Notes: generated by a model from the letters alone, not told the origin. Shown: positions 24,985 through 33,600, numbered from the stretch's first letter. The stretch: 64,000 nt of DNA from Pyrococcus kukulkanii (GCF_041647995.1 NZ_JARRIB010000006.1:1-64000), one strand, 5' to 3'. Translations and numbers: made by a program.

Positions 24985-25728
24985 ATGAGAATTGAACTGC
25001 TCAACAAACTCGCAAGAAAGAGGGTCTTCACCATAGATGAAGCAGCTAAGATAACAGGAATCGACAAAAACACCCTAAAGGTTCTCCTCAGCAGGCTCGA
25101 GAAAAAGGGCTTGGTTGAAAGGGTTGAAAAGGGGAAATATATTATTGTCCCGCTTGGAGCGGAAAAGGGAGAATACACGCTCCATGAGTTCGTAATAGGC
25201 TCACTCCTTGTAAAGCCATCAGCCATAGCCTACTGGTCGGCCCTCAACCATCACGGATTTACCGAGCAAATCCCCAACACAGTCTTCGTCCAGACGACGG
25301 CAAGAAAGAAAAGACAAGACCTCAGGGTCTTTGGAGTAAGGTATAAAATCGTCAAAATAAAGCCCGAGAAGTTCTTCGGCATCGAGAAAGTCTGGATTGA
25401 GGAGTTCCAAGTACCCATAACAGAGAGGGAAAAGACGGTAGTGGACTGCCTGGACAAGCCGAGGTACTGCGGGGGGATAATTGAGGTCGCCAAAGCCTTC
25501 AGGGAAGAACTTGAGGCAGAAAAACTCAGAGAGTATGCGCTGAGGATGAACAGCTCTGCGGTCGTAAGAAGGCTCGGCTACCTGTGTGACTATTTCGGGG
25601 TCAATATTGACTTGCCAAGGCCAAAAACGAGGAACTACATTCTTCTAGACCCAACAATGCCAAAAGGGGGAAACGTTGACAGCAAGTGGAGGGTCATAGT
25701 TAACGTTGAACTGGAGGGGTTGGAGTGA
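24985..25728 (+). CDS. abiEi: AbiEi-type antitoxin and autoregulator
   Basis: The protein (247 aa) has the AbiEi plan: an N-terminal winged helix (FTIDEAAKITGIDKNTLKVL, LEKKGLVERVEKGKYII, about 14-55) and then the AbiEi domain. That domain shows SAIAYWSALNHHGFTEQIP and a late TEREKTVVDCLDKPRYCGG segment typical of the family. AbiEi represses its operon and counters AbiEii in type IV systems. Its stop overlaps the toxin start (GTGA). The start ATG 24985 follows ggtggataatc. Confidence 0.9.
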   Translation: MRIELLNKLARKRVFTIDEAAKITGIDKNTLKVLLSRLEKKGLVERVEKGKYIIVPLGAEKGEYTLHEFVIGSLLVKPSAIAYWSALNHHGFTEQIPNTVFVQTTARKKRQDLRVFGVRYKIVKIKPEKFFGIEKVWIEEFQVPITEREKTVVDCLDKPRYCGGIIEVAKAFREELEAEKLREYALRMNSSAVVRRLGYLCDYFGVNIDLPRPKTRNYILLDPTMPKGGNVDSKWRVIVNVELEGLE

Positions 25729-26519
25729 TCCCAATACTTGAAATCAAGGCAGTTGCGAGGAAGGAGAGGATCCCCGAGAGCACTGTGGAGAGGGACTATG
25801 CCCAGAACTGGCTTTTATTCGGGCTCTCAAAGACATCCCTTAAAATGGCGTTAAAGGGAGGAACCGGAATAAGAAAGGCCTACATTGAGGACTACAGGTT
25901 TTCCGACGATCTGGATTTCACGCTTTTGGAGGAATATGATAGGGAGACAATACGAAGAGAACTACTAGAGGGTGTTAGGATTGCAAGAAAAGAGAGCGGT
26001 ATCAGTTTTAAAGAGGAAGTCGACTTTAAAGAGACGCCAAATGGTTATGAGGCAAGAGTCTACTTCAGGATAATAAGGGCATCAGGAGCGCCATTAAAGA
26101 TCAAAATCGATCTAACCAAAAAGGAAAATGAACCAATCTTGCTCCCGTTAGAAAAAAGGAAAATTATTCATCCTTATTCTGATGAGTGCAATGCTGAAAT
26201 TTTTACGTATTCCCTTGAGGAAATCTTTGCCGAGAAAGTCCGCTCACTCTTCCAGAGAACGAGACCAAGAGATTTGTATGATGTGTGGAGATTAAAGGAT
26301 ATCATCGAATTAGAGACTGCTCTTAACATTCTTCCCGAAAAGTTCAGACTTAAGAACGTTCAGCTTGATATGAAAACATTCGAAGGACGCAGGATTTATT
26401 ATGAGAGGGCTTGGGAGCGGAGCTTGGCACACCAAATAAGCCCGCTCCCGGAATTTGATAGAGTCTGGAATGATGTTCTGAAATTCTTGTCAGGGAGAGT
26501 GTTAAGCTATGAGGATTAA
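25725..26519 (+). CDS. abiEii: AbiEii-type nucleotidyltransferase toxin
   Basis: The protein (264 aa, GTG start overlapping the abiEi stop) carries the AbiEii signature: LKMALKGGTGIRKAYI, then RFSDDLDFTLL with the catalytic Asp pair (about 60-64), and late EEIFAEKVRSLFQRTRPRDLYD with the Lys and Arg of the active site. AbiEii toxins use NTPs and cause growth arrest during phage infection. A degraded second copy of this gene lies at 54.6 kb. It overlaps the recombinase gene by 11 bases. Confidence 0.92.
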   Translation: MIPILEIKAVARKERIPESTVERDYAQNWLLFGLSKTSLKMALKGGTGIRKAYIEDYRFSDDLDFTLLEEYDRETIRRELLEGVRIARKESGISFKEEVDFKETPNGYEARVYFRIIRASGAPLKIKIDLTKKENEPILLPLEKRKIIHPYSDECNAEIFTYSLEEIFAEKVRSLFQRTRPRDLYDVWRLKDIIELETALNILPEKFRLKNVQLDMKTFEGRRIYYERAWERSLAHQISPLPEFDRVWNDVLKFLSGRVLSYED

Positions 26520-27216
26520 AGCTGTCGTCTACTCCCGTGTGAGTACTGGAGAGCAAAACCCCAAGGCCCAGCTTGAGGTGGTCCTGCAGTACGCCCAAGA
26601 GAGGGGTTACGAGGTTGTAAAAATTTTGGAGGAGCAGACCAGCGGGAGCACAGACCCGCTGGAAAGGCCAGTTTTTAAAGAGCTCCTAAAATTCGTAAAA
26701 GAGAACAACATTGGGGTCATTATTCTCTACGATCTCACGAGGTTCTACAGGGCTGCAAGCCCCACACAGGCCCTAAACAAGCTCAGGCAGATTATGGATG
26801 AGTATGAAGTGTTCTTCGAGTTTGCGAGGGAGCCTGAAATAGAGGACCCACTCTTCCGGGAATTCTGGATGTTCGTCAAGAGCTGGTTCGCGAGCTACGA
26901 GCGCTTGCAGACTAGCTTGAGGACAAAGTACGGCCTGATGAGGCTCAAGAAGGAAGGGAGGCTCTATCATAGGCCCTCAGTTGTCCATTACTATGCTGCC
27001 TGGCTTTATGACAAGGACTTCAGCGAGCTTACTAAGGAAGAGCTCGAGAGTGCAAAGAAACAGTTAGTAAAGATTGTGAAAAAGTACTGGGACAACCCGG
27101 CAGTGAAAAAGACAAAAATTGGGGAACTGTTAAAGCAAAATGAATTGAGGGAGATGTACATAAGATTTCCAAAGGCCCCAGATAGTTATTTCACCTGGAG
27201 GATCCTTCAAAATTGA
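26509..27216 (+). CDS. Small serine recombinase (resolvase/invertase catalytic domain)
   Basis: The N-terminus shows the serine recombinase core: VVYSRVSTGEQ (Ser12 nucleophile; Arg10), then the long connecting helices and a Tyr/Arg-rich DLTRFYRAA near 72-80. Total length 235 aa leaves about 80 residues for a helix-turn-helix-like C-terminus (VKKTKIGELLKQNELREMY). Enzymes of this class resolve or move circular elements. It overlaps the toxin gene, so the whole AbiE-recombinase block may travel as a unit. IS607 TnpA has a leading helix-turn-helix which is absent here. Confidence 0.85.
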   Translation: MRIKAVVYSRVSTGEQNPKAQLEVVLQYAQERGYEVVKILEEQTSGSTDPLERPVFKELLKFVKENNIGVIILYDLTRFYRAASPTQALNKLRQIMDEYEVFFEFAREPEIEDPLFREFWMFVKSWFASYERLQTSLRTKYGLMRLKKEGRLYHRPSVVHYYAAWLYDKDFSELTKEELESAKKQLVKIVKKYWDNPAVKKTKIGELLKQNELREMYIRFPKAPDSYFTWRILQN

Positions 27217-27270
27217 TACATATCCACCGTCTAATTTTTTGGATACTGTTTGAAGCCATTTGATTACTTT

Positions 27271-27310
27271 TTTCTTTCTCAAGCCTCGCCCTTCAGGGCG
27301 GGGGAGGCCA
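27271..27310 (+). mobile_element. Solitary IS200/IS605-type hairpin end
   Basis: A T-rich lead followed by AAGCCTCGCCC-ttca-GGGCGGGGGAGG matches the hairpin ends at 32.0 and 56.4 kb (same CGCCC-TTCA-GGGCG core). In IS200/IS605 elements such sub-terminal hairpins are bound by TnpA at the left end. No transposase gene adjoins it. The nuclease gene on the minus strand runs into it and takes its last residues and stop codon from the hairpin. Confidence 0.6.
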
Positions 27311-28909
27311 GTCTCTAATCCTTTCAATGAATTCCCTAATTGGGATTAGCTTGGCATTTTCTATGTCAAGCGTGTAGAACTCAATTAAATCCCCGTATCT
27401 CTTTTTCAACCAATCCCTTAAAGTCAGCACGTCTTTGAGATAGATCATCAGCTGGGGATTTGGAATAACAATCCATGTCTTGAAACCTCTCTCAACCCTG
27501 CTTTCTGCAGTTTTTCTCAGCTTTATAAGAGGTATGCAAGTTCCATAGAGGGTTTCAACTTCTATTGCAACCTGTCCAAGTTTTTCATCATCAACGAAGA
27601 CATCAATCTTAATATCTCCAAACTCTTTTTCTGTGGAGATTTTGATAGTATCCCCATTATCAAAAGGTAGATGCATGGATATGCCGAGCTTTCTGTTTAA
27701 GTACTCAACAACAAATGCCTTCAGTGCATAGTGTAGCAAACTTTCATTTTCACTCGGATTAACCAAAAGAGCTGTTAGAATTTTGTTACCATCTGCAGTA
27801 ATGATATATTTCGTAAATCGTTCTAGTTTCTCCAAAAAAGAATTTTCTAAGCCAATAGCATACTCATCAAATGCAACTTTTTTATCGGGAGGTCTCTCAT
27901 TAAATATTCCCCACATCAAATTGGGCAACTTAAATAACATATCTCTGTCACTAACTTTAATCTCCAAGAATCTTGGCAACTTTGTAAAAACTTTTTCTTT
28001 ACTAAAATGAATGTTCCATAATTTCCTCTTTAGTTTTTGCAGGTTCTTAGCTTTTCCATAAAACACTAAGAATCCAAATCCCTGGGCGTATATTTCCCTC
28101 AATTTGTCGTATAAGGCCTTTTTAACTAATAATTCTTCTAGTTCTCTGGCTTCTTCTTTGGCTTTCTCTCTCCCAGTATCAACTTCGTCAACTTCTACCA
28201 CACAAATAGAGTTTCCAGCCTTGATCTCATCAATTTTCTCCATAAGGTTTTTCGAGGATATGTGGATCGCATTAGGCAAGCTACCGACTCTAATCCTGTA
28301 AATCTCTAGTAGTATCCTCTTTAAAAACTCGATGTACTCTAAGGAACGATCCTCTGGCCTTTGAGCAAAAATTACTATTGGATGCTCAGAGATTACATTA
28401 AAGGGACTCCCAAAAGTCCTCTCTAACAAGTTCAGGTCTTCCCACAAGAGGGGCGTTCCCGTGAAAGAATCTCCACAAGAGGTTGCAAAAGCTTCTCTCT
28501 TTACGCCTACCTGAATAACCTCAAAGAATTTGGGAGTGACTGGAACAAACCTTGGTAAAGACAGGGATTTCACCGCCTTCTCAAGAATTTCACTTCTATC
28601 CTCAAAAGCAGGTTCAACGCAAATGAGCTCAGGAGGATGCAACTTTGCAACGTCTCTGCTTTCAATGCGTTCGGATTCCGTGAAAACAGGCTTTATGATT
28701 ACTGGAGCAATGTCAACATTTTCCATCTCTTTTTCCTTGATCTCTTCCAGTTGAAGAAATACTGGTAGAACCGCTTGAATTGTAACCTCTCTAATTACTT
28801 TATCTTTTTCCACAATTGGTGCTGGGACTTTTATCACTGGGATCTCCTGAGCCATTGCCTCCTTTTTCTTCTTTTTTGTTTTGCTCTTCTCAATTAGGAA
28901 ACTTTTCAT
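27293..28909 (-). CDS. PD-(D/E)xK-type nuclease-like protein, third gene of the Ntn-hydrolase operon
   Basis: ATG 28909 overlaps the stop of the preceding gene (ATGA) and follows gggtgggag, so I use it rather than 28930; 538 aa. The first 120 residues are low-complexity, rich in Val/Pro/Glu (EIPVIKVPAPIVEKDKVI). A middle domain (about 130-330) is unrecognised. The C-terminal domain has ESLLHYALKAFVVEYL, then DIKIDVFVDD and VAIEVETLYG with basic RKTAESR after it. That is the E...D...ExE order of PD-(D/E)xK nucleases. The last residues (WPPPP) come from the IS-type hairpin. It is the likely effector of the operon. Confidence 0.6.
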   Translation of the reverse strand: MKSFLIEKSKTKKKKKEAMAQEIPVIKVPAPIVEKDKVIREVTIQAVLPVFLQLEEIKEKEMENVDIAPVIIKPVFTESERIESRDVAKLHPPELICVEPAFEDRSEILEKAVKSLSLPRFVPVTPKFFEVIQVGVKREAFATSCGDSFTGTPLLWEDLNLLERTFGSPFNVISEHPIVIFAQRPEDRSLEYIEFLKRILLEIYRIRVGSLPNAIHISSKNLMEKIDEIKAGNSICVVEVDEVDTGREKAKEEARELEELLVKKALYDKLREIYAQGFGFLVFYGKAKNLQKLKRKLWNIHFSKEKVFTKLPRFLEIKVSDRDMLFKLPNLMWGIFNERPPDKKVAFDEYAIGLENSFLEKLERFTKYIITADGNKILTALLVNPSENESLLHYALKAFVVEYLNRKLGISMHLPFDNGDTIKISTEKEFGDIKIDVFVDDEKLGQVAIEVETLYGTCIPLIKLRKTAESRVERGFKTWIVIPNPQLMIYLKDVLTLRDWLKKRYGDLIEFYTLDIENAKLIPIREFIERIRDWPPPP

Positions 28910-30087
28910 CTCTCCCACCCGAGCACACATCCCCAGATATACTCCCTATCTCCTTCTCTCCTAATTTCCCTAACGTATGCAAGTCCAAGGAACATTAAAG
29001 GCGCCATAAACGCTATTAGATCGCTGTAATTCACACTGTAGCTCTTAAATTTAGCCTCTCCCCCTTTAATGCGGAGAAGATAATCACTCTCCCACACTCC
29101 ATAGTAGTCACTATAATAAGAACCATGCCATTTAAACTGTTCTGGCAGATTAAATTTTACAACTCTATCGCCTAAATCAAAGGGCATGGTACTTTCTCCA
29201 TATCTCCCCTTAACAAACTCAAGAGCCTTTGGAAATCTCTCCACTGAAATAAATTCTTTTAATTGTCCTCCTTGAACCTCAACATATCTTGCAAACTCGT
29301 CTATTGCATTGAAGTACTCCAGAACTTCTGATTTCTTGAATAGTTCGTAGATGTCCATAATTATTTTCCAAATCAGCCATCCTGGACATCCATCAACTAA
29401 CCCCATAATGTTAAGTTTGTCATTTAGAGCTTCACCTGGCAAGTCTGGGCCTGCAATTTTTCCTATTACAATACCATATCTCTCCAAGGTCCTCCTTGTC
29501 TCTTCTTCAAAGAGGCGAGGATATATGTTCTCGGCGTAGTACTTTGGGATTGAGTATATAGAAACAATAAAGAATGAGATTGGATTGTACAGTGGTAGCA
29601 GTGCCTTTCCATCGTTCAGAACATCTCTGACAGCCTTTATGAGCGTCTCTATCTTCGTAACTTCATCTTCAATCTCTACCGTCGGTTTCTCAATCTCAAG
29701 TTTCTCGTAAATTTTATCAAGACTACTTTCTATGTCCTTAGTAATTGCCACAACTTCAGTTTCTTGAATTGAAGGGGCAACATATTCGCATGCTTCTTCA
29801 AGAGATTTGCCCCCTACCACTCTTGTGTTTATCTTCTCTATGTCCTCCTCTTTTATGGCAATTCCATAAAATTTTTTGTAAAAGTCCGAGCCAAAGAAAA
29901 TCTCCTTCCAAAGGGATGGGTTCTCCTTAATAAGCTCTCCTACACTCCTATTTTCAGCTTCTTTTTTAAGTAGTTCTCTAATTTTTAAGAACCTTTTGAC
30001 GCTTGCATAGAACTTTGCAATGTTTTTGGTGAAGTAATCTCTCCAAGCTCCCTCATCAAAGTATCTAATCTCCTCCACTTTCCCCAT
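28906..30087 (-). CDS. Uncharacterised protein, second gene of the Ntn-hydrolase operon, 393 aa
   Basis: I choose ATG 30087, four bases after ggtggag, over the TTG at 30105; it overlaps the Ntn-hydrolase stop by 23 bases. The protein begins with acidic helices, holds a hydrophobic segment NPISFFIVSIYSIPKYY (about 186-202) and another at the end (LIAFMAPLMFLGLAYV, about 361-376). A tyrosine-rich beta region lies before the latter (WHGSYYSDYYGVWESDYLL). The hydrophobic parts are borderline for membrane insertion. No family is recognised. Its position between a protease-fold and a nuclease-fold gene suggests it links or senses. Confidence 0.65.
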   Translation of the reverse strand: MGKVEEIRYFDEGAWRDYFTKNIAKFYASVKRFLKIRELLKKEAENRSVGELIKENPSLWKEIFFGSDFYKKFYGIAIKEEDIEKINTRVVGGKSLEEACEYVAPSIQETEVVAITKDIESSLDKIYEKLEIEKPTVEIEDEVTKIETLIKAVRDVLNDGKALLPLYNPISFFIVSIYSIPKYYAENIYPRLFEEETRRTLERYGIVIGKIAGPDLPGEALNDKLNIMGLVDGCPGWLIWKIIMDIYELFKKSEVLEYFNAIDEFARYVEVQGGQLKEFISVERFPKALEFVKGRYGESTMPFDLGDRVVKFNLPEQFKWHGSYYSDYYGVWESDYLLRIKGGEAKFKSYSVNYSDLIAFMAPLMFLGLAYVREIRREGDREYIWGCVLGWER

Positions 30088-30877
30088 CTTTCTCCACCTC
30101 TCCAAAGAGCCCTACCAGTGCCTTCTCAACCTTATCCTCCCCAACCACATCACACAAGAGGTTCAGGAGCTTGATAAGCTCCCTCCTCTTCCTCGTCTTC
30201 TCCTTAAACTCTCTCAGGGCATCTTCTTTCACTGGGCCAAGAACAACCTTATCCCTCTCAACCCTCATCAGCCAGCTCTCGCCAACAAAAGGACCAACAG
30301 CGGGGTCAATCTCGCTAACCATGTCGATTATAAACGTTGTCAGAACACCCAAATTTGCCGGAGTTTCCGGCTCATAACCGAGAAGCTTAAGCAAAAGCAT
30401 GCCGCCGGTAATTGAGCCGCAGCCAATCATTGCAAACCCAGGATTATCATGAACAGGTTCTGCTAAACCCCTGCTGTCAAAGTGGTAAATCGAGGCCCTT
30501 CCCTCCAAGTCAACACTTGCCAGGATCATGTTGAAGCTCACGTCAATCCCCATATTCCTCAATTCTCTAAACCTTGCAATTAAAGTCTTCTCCACCGCAC
30601 TGACAATCTCTTGAAACTCTTCATAGCTGGGTGTCCGTTTTTCATCCTTCATGAACTCCCTCACTACAGAATCCACGACTGAATAACCATACTTTACAAT
30701 TGCCGCATCGCCGGAACCGCCAGCTATTGCAACAGGAACATCAGCAAGGGAAACTGGATGTATCTTTTTGGCCTCATAACTTATCGGCCCCCAAGTCACC
30801 TTAGAATCAGAAGTCATGAGGACTGCTTCCTTCCCGTCATCCTCCATAACCCACTTTAAAGCAATCACAAGAGTCAC
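30065..30877 (-). CDS. Proteasome-like Ntn hydrolase, first gene of a three-gene operon
   Basis: The 270-aa product reads (M)TLVIALKW, then VLMTSDSKVTWGPI and EAKKIHPV. Removal of Met would expose Thr as N-terminal nucleophile; the Asp in TSDSKV and the Lys in AKKI match Asp17 and Lys33 of proteasome beta subunits. Downstream GSGDAAI and MIGCGSITGG fit the fold. The C-terminus has an extra helical tail (about 225-270). Proteasome beta proteins in this genus are housekeeping, but this one is divergent and lies in an island with overlapping unknown and nuclease genes. The start is GTG 30877 behind ggtgag. Confidence 0.75.
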   Translation of the reverse strand: MTLVIALKWVMEDDGKEAVLMTSDSKVTWGPISYEAKKIHPVSLADVPVAIAGGSGDAAIVKYGYSVVDSVVREFMKDEKRTPSYEEFQEIVSAVEKTLIARFRELRNMGIDVSFNMILASVDLEGRASIYHFDSRGLAEPVHDNPGFAMIGCGSITGGMLLLKLLGYEPETPANLGVLTTFIIDMVSEIDPAVGPFVGESWLMRVERDKVVLGPVKEDALREFKEKTRKRRELIKLLNLLCDVVGEDKVEKALVGLFGEVEKDGESGGD

Positions 30878-31186
30878 GCCAACTCACCACTGTTAAATTT
30901 ATAATATCCAAATTTTTAAATCTCTTATGGTGGTAAGTTGGATGCTAACATCCCATTCATATTCACATAATAGATTCCCAATTGAAAAAGCCTCTAGAAG
31001 TCAAAGTAAAAACTATCTACCCTCCACTGGAGTGATATCAGGATATCCAGCTTCTCCAGCTCTATAAAATTTTAGGACAAGTGGACTCGCTAGCGGGAAA
31101 GATTGTAGTGTATTCAGAGGATGAGGGAAACTGAGTGTAGAAACATTTAAATTCTGTGTGTCCACGTAATTTACATGGTGGTTGGA
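30878..31186. other. Gene-free stretch carrying the VapBC promoter
   Basis: No gene is seen. Divergent promoters are expected: AAATTTATAATATCC (about 30895-30909) for the Ntn-hydrolase operon and ACATTTAAATTC (31143-31154) for VapB. A ggtggttgg ribosome site precedes VapB. The middle is unremarkable. Confidence 0.4.
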
Positions 31187-31408
31187 ATGCCAAACATGAC
31201 GATTTCAGTTCCTGATGAGCTGTATGAGATAATGAAAAAGCACAGGGAGATTAAGTGGAGTGAGATTGCTAGGCGGGCAATGTGGGAGTATGCGAAGAAG
31301 CTTGAGCTTTTAGACAAGCTCCTGGAGAATTCAGAACTTACAGACGAGGATGTTAGCGAACTAGCTAAAAAGATTAAAAAGAGGATCGCAGAGAGGCATG
31401 AAATATGA
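31187..31408 (+). CDS. vapB: VapB-type antitoxin (ribbon-helix-helix)
   Basis: From ATG 31187 (behind ggtggttgg) the 73-aa protein begins [16 protein letters not shown], a ribbon-helix-helix start, with [15 protein letters not shown] as the second helix (about 21-35). The C-terminal half ([16 protein letters not shown]) would wrap the toxin. The stop overlaps the VapC start (ATGA), the usual coupling for VapBC. The earlier ATG 31175 is a possible alternative start. Confidence 0.88.
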   Translation: MPNMTISVPDELYEIMKKHREIKWSEIARRAMWEYAKKLELLDKLLENSELTDEDVSELAKKIKKRIAERHEI

Positions 31409-31827
31409 AAGTTGTCGTCGATGCTAACGTGATAATTTCAGCGTTCAAAAGAGATTCTATAACCCGGAAAGTTCTCCTTTTTCCCTTCATAAGTTTTTAT
31501 TCGCCAGCATACCTTTTAGATGAGCTTGAAGAACATAAGATGGAGATCATGAAAAAAGCTAAGATCAACGAAGAAGAATTTAATATTATCTTAAATCTCC
31601 TGCTTGGAAATGTGAAGATTGTTCCAAAAGAAGCTTATATCGATAAGATGAGGGAGGCCTTGAAAATTGTTGGTGAGATTGATAAAGATGACGCTCCCTA
31701 CTTTGCACTTGCCTTAAAAATTGGCGCGGGAATTTGGAGCTATGACAGAAAACTGGCTAACCAAAGAAAAGTTAAAATCTTCACGACAGGAGAGCTCCTC
31801 GAAATCATAAGAAAAGGAACATTCTAA
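31405..31827 (+). CDS. vapC: VapC-type PIN-domain toxin
   Basis: The 140-aa PIN domain shows [11 protein letters not shown] (Asp4), a mid Glu in LLDELEEHK, and the late acidic pair [12 protein letters not shown] and WSYDRKLA. These form the metal-binding site of VapC RNases, which cleave tRNA or rRNA. It is complete and coupled to VapB, so the module is probably active. Confidence 0.9.
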   Translation: MKVVVDANVIISAFKRDSITRKVLLFPFISFYSPAYLLDELEEHKMEIMKKAKINEEEFNIILNLLLGNVKIVPKEAYIDKMREALKIVGEIDKDDAPYFALALKIGAGIWSYDRKLANQRKVKIFTTGELLEIIRKGTF

Positions 31828-32003
31828 AAGGTTTCTACACAAAAACATTGTGAACATCCGGATCAAAATTTGCGAGAAATTTATTGCGAAGATGCGGGGC
31901 TACACCTCCACGGAGCTTGAATAAATGAATACATTTCAAACGTTAACGTTCAACAATATACTCTATCGCAGCTTCGTCTCTTCGCAACAAATTTTCTGTG
32001 ATA

Positions 32004-32046
32004 TTTTCTTTTGAAAGCCCCCTTCAGGGCGGGGAGGAGGTCAGAT
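32004..32046 (+). mobile_element. Solitary IS200/IS605-type hairpin end
   Basis: TTTTCTTTTGAAAGCCCCCTTCAGGGCGGGGAGGAGGTCAGA carries the same hairpin and GGAGGTCAGA tail as the other ends in this window. No transposase is adjacent, so it is a relic or a non-autonomous (PATE/MITE-like) unit. Confidence 0.65.
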
Positions 32047-32103
32047 GCTTGGTTTATCCTAGGTAGCTTTTAAAGGGTTTGGAGTGTTTGTGTGTGGAGT
32101 TGC

Positions 32104-32285
32104 GATGGGGGTTGAGGAAGTTGTGGAGTCTTTGGGGGAGGGAGGATAGACAAACTCTGCAAACTCGACCCAAGAAAAATAGTCGAACACCAAAAAGCCG
32201 AAATAATCGAGATCAGAGAATGATCACGAGGATGGCATAACAGTATCCTCCAATGCCAGGCCAGAATGCTAGCCGAAGGTGTGGA
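32104..32285 (+). pseudogene. Small decayed gene after the IS end
   Basis: Behind a TATA-like stretch and ggagttgcg, a frame starts at 32104 (MGVEEVVESLGEGG) and stops. Other frames continue with DPRKIVEHQKAEIIEIRE and then RGWHNSILQCQARMLAEGVE. Joined, these resemble a small antitoxin-like helical protein broken by two shifts. Family not established. Confidence 0.4.
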
Positions 32286-32298
32286 AGCCTCGAGGCCC

Positions 32299-32829
32299 TC
32301 AGTAGATTGTGACCTTTTTAACTCCTTTGAGCCTTGAGAGTTCATTCACGAGGTCGCCAGGAATTGGCTTCCTAGTAATGATCGTGATCCTCCCCCCAGG
32401 GTCAAGCCCGAGATTGTCCACGACAACTTGAATGACGTTAATGCCCCTCTCCTCAAACTTCTCCGCAACCCTCGCAAGAACCCCCACAATATTAACCCCC
32501 GTCTCAACCTCAATCACACTGCCAGCACGCTTCAAGACCCCCACCGGCTCAAGCCTCGTGAATACCTCCCTAAGCTCGGGCATCCCTAGAATCATCACGG
32601 CCGTCTCCTTGACGGCCCTCCTCTCAATGTTTAATGCCCTCGCTATTCTAGTGTAGGGCACTTTAATGACCCCACACCTTATACTCGCATCCCCCGTCAC
32701 CTTAAACCCATACCTAAGGAGGAACCTCGCCACCCACCTTCTTGCCGGATACTCATCAAAGTACTCCTTTATGATCCCGCCTTGGAGGAGCTTTCTAACA
32801 GCCCTCCATGCGTCATGCTCGCTCTTCAC
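32299..32829 (-). CDS. ACT-domain regulator with a TBP-derived N-terminus
   Basis: From about residue 15 this is a COG2150-type regulator of amino-acid metabolism: a DNA-binding-like part ([36 protein letters not shown]) and a C-terminal ACT domain ([31 protein letters not shown]). The first residues ([13 protein letters not shown]) and the in-frame codons before the GTG start ([15 protein letters not shown]) are instead the second repeat of TBP. The normal N-terminus has been replaced by a TBP fragment through recombination. A stop at 32872-32874 limits the fusion, so the GTG at 32829 must initiate if it is expressed. The gene otherwise looks intact. Confidence 0.75.
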   Translation of the reverse strand: MKSEHDAWRAVRKLLQGGIIKEYFDEYPARRWVARFLLRYGFKVTGDASIRCGVIKVPYTRIARALNIERRAVKETAVMILGMPELREVFTRLEPVGVLKRAGSVIEVETGVNIVGVLARVAEKFEERGINVIQVVVDNLGLDPGGRITIITRKPIPGDLVNELSRLKGVKKVTIY

Positions 32830-32871
32830 GCCACTACAAACAATCCTCCCAGAGCTGAAGAGGAGTATGAC
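32830..32871 (-). pseudogene. TBP fragment upstream of and in frame with the ACT regulator
   Basis: The 14 codons read [14 protein letters not shown], matching the TBP gene at 40.1 kb ([14 protein letters not shown]) apart from one residue, and continue in frame into the regulator. A stop codon precedes them. This is the second-repeat strand region that normally contacts the TATA box. Confidence 0.85.
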
Positions 32872-32914
32872 TCAGCGGTTGATAAATTTCCTTGAAGACT
32901 ATCTCAAAGAATTA

Positions 32915-33377
32915 TTAAACAGATGACGATTGAGAAACAAGGATAAATAAATTTAACAATCTAACTCCCCAAGAAAAATTAAAGTTAGGCGTATATGAGG
33001 AAAGCTTAGATATTATGGGTAAGCAAGAACCTTTTTTTAATTTGTCAAATACCTCATCGAGCTTTTCCTCACTTAACACTTTATGATTATACGAGATCAT
33101 ATAAAGCTTGATGGTACTCTTAATTATCGGTTTTATCCCGGGATAGCGTCTAACATCCTTATCCTCGATTAGGACGTTTAATTCTTTGAACCCGCTTTTC
33201 AAATTGGAGGTTATCTCGACAACTATTACTGTTCGGCTAATTCGATTAAACTCATTGGATGAGATAATTAATGCAGGCCCTGTTTTTGTCCTGCTCAAAT
33301 CCTCATAAAGGCAAAAGAACAATTTCTCCCTGTTTAAACTCCACCCTGGGCCTCCTAATAATCGTCCCAAAATTCAT
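32915..33377 (-). pseudogene. PemK/MazF-like toxin, frameshifted
   Basis: The downstream frame has the MazF core: YEDLSRTKTGPALIISSNEF, then VVEITSNLKSG. The proper N-terminus lies in another frame, from ATG 33377: MNFGTIIRRPRVEFKQGEIV, the typical QGEIV strand. It stops at 33310 in TTTGCCTTTATGAGG unless one base is added. The ATG overlaps the antitoxin end, the usual coupling. MazF toxins are mRNA interferases; this one should be inactive as read. Its C-terminus is also longer than normal. Confidence 0.75.
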
Positions 33378-33600
33378 CCTCTTTACTGTTCCAACCCTCG
33401 GCCAAAACAGGCTGAACCATATTTAAGACTCACCTCTCCTCTTCAGTGAGTTCCTCTCTCCTCATCTCCCTAAGATAATGCCTAACGGCCTCCTTGATAG
33501 AATAGCTCCTGTTACTGAATACTCCACTTTGAACCAACCTGTCAATTTCTTCAACTACTTTTGAAGGGAGCCTTACAGAAATTTTAACTGTGGTAGCCAT
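33355..33600 (-). pseudogene. Ribbon-helix-helix antitoxin with an in-frame stop
   Basis: From ATG 33600 the frame reads TTVKISVRLPSKVVEEIDRL and SNRSYSIKEAVRHYLREM, a MetJ/CopG ribbon-helix-helix domain. It hits TGA at 33430-33432. In the same frame it resumes and ends NSKEDEFWDDY at 33355-33357, a typical acidic toxin-binding tail. One nonsense change therefore separates the DNA-binding part from the neutralising tail. Confidence 0.75.

Noticed and set aside
30980-31060. Origin recognition box at CTCCACTGGAG
   Set aside because: It resembles part of the archaeal ORB, but it is single, lacks the G-rich partner and an AT-rich unwinding region, and no Cdc6 gene is near.
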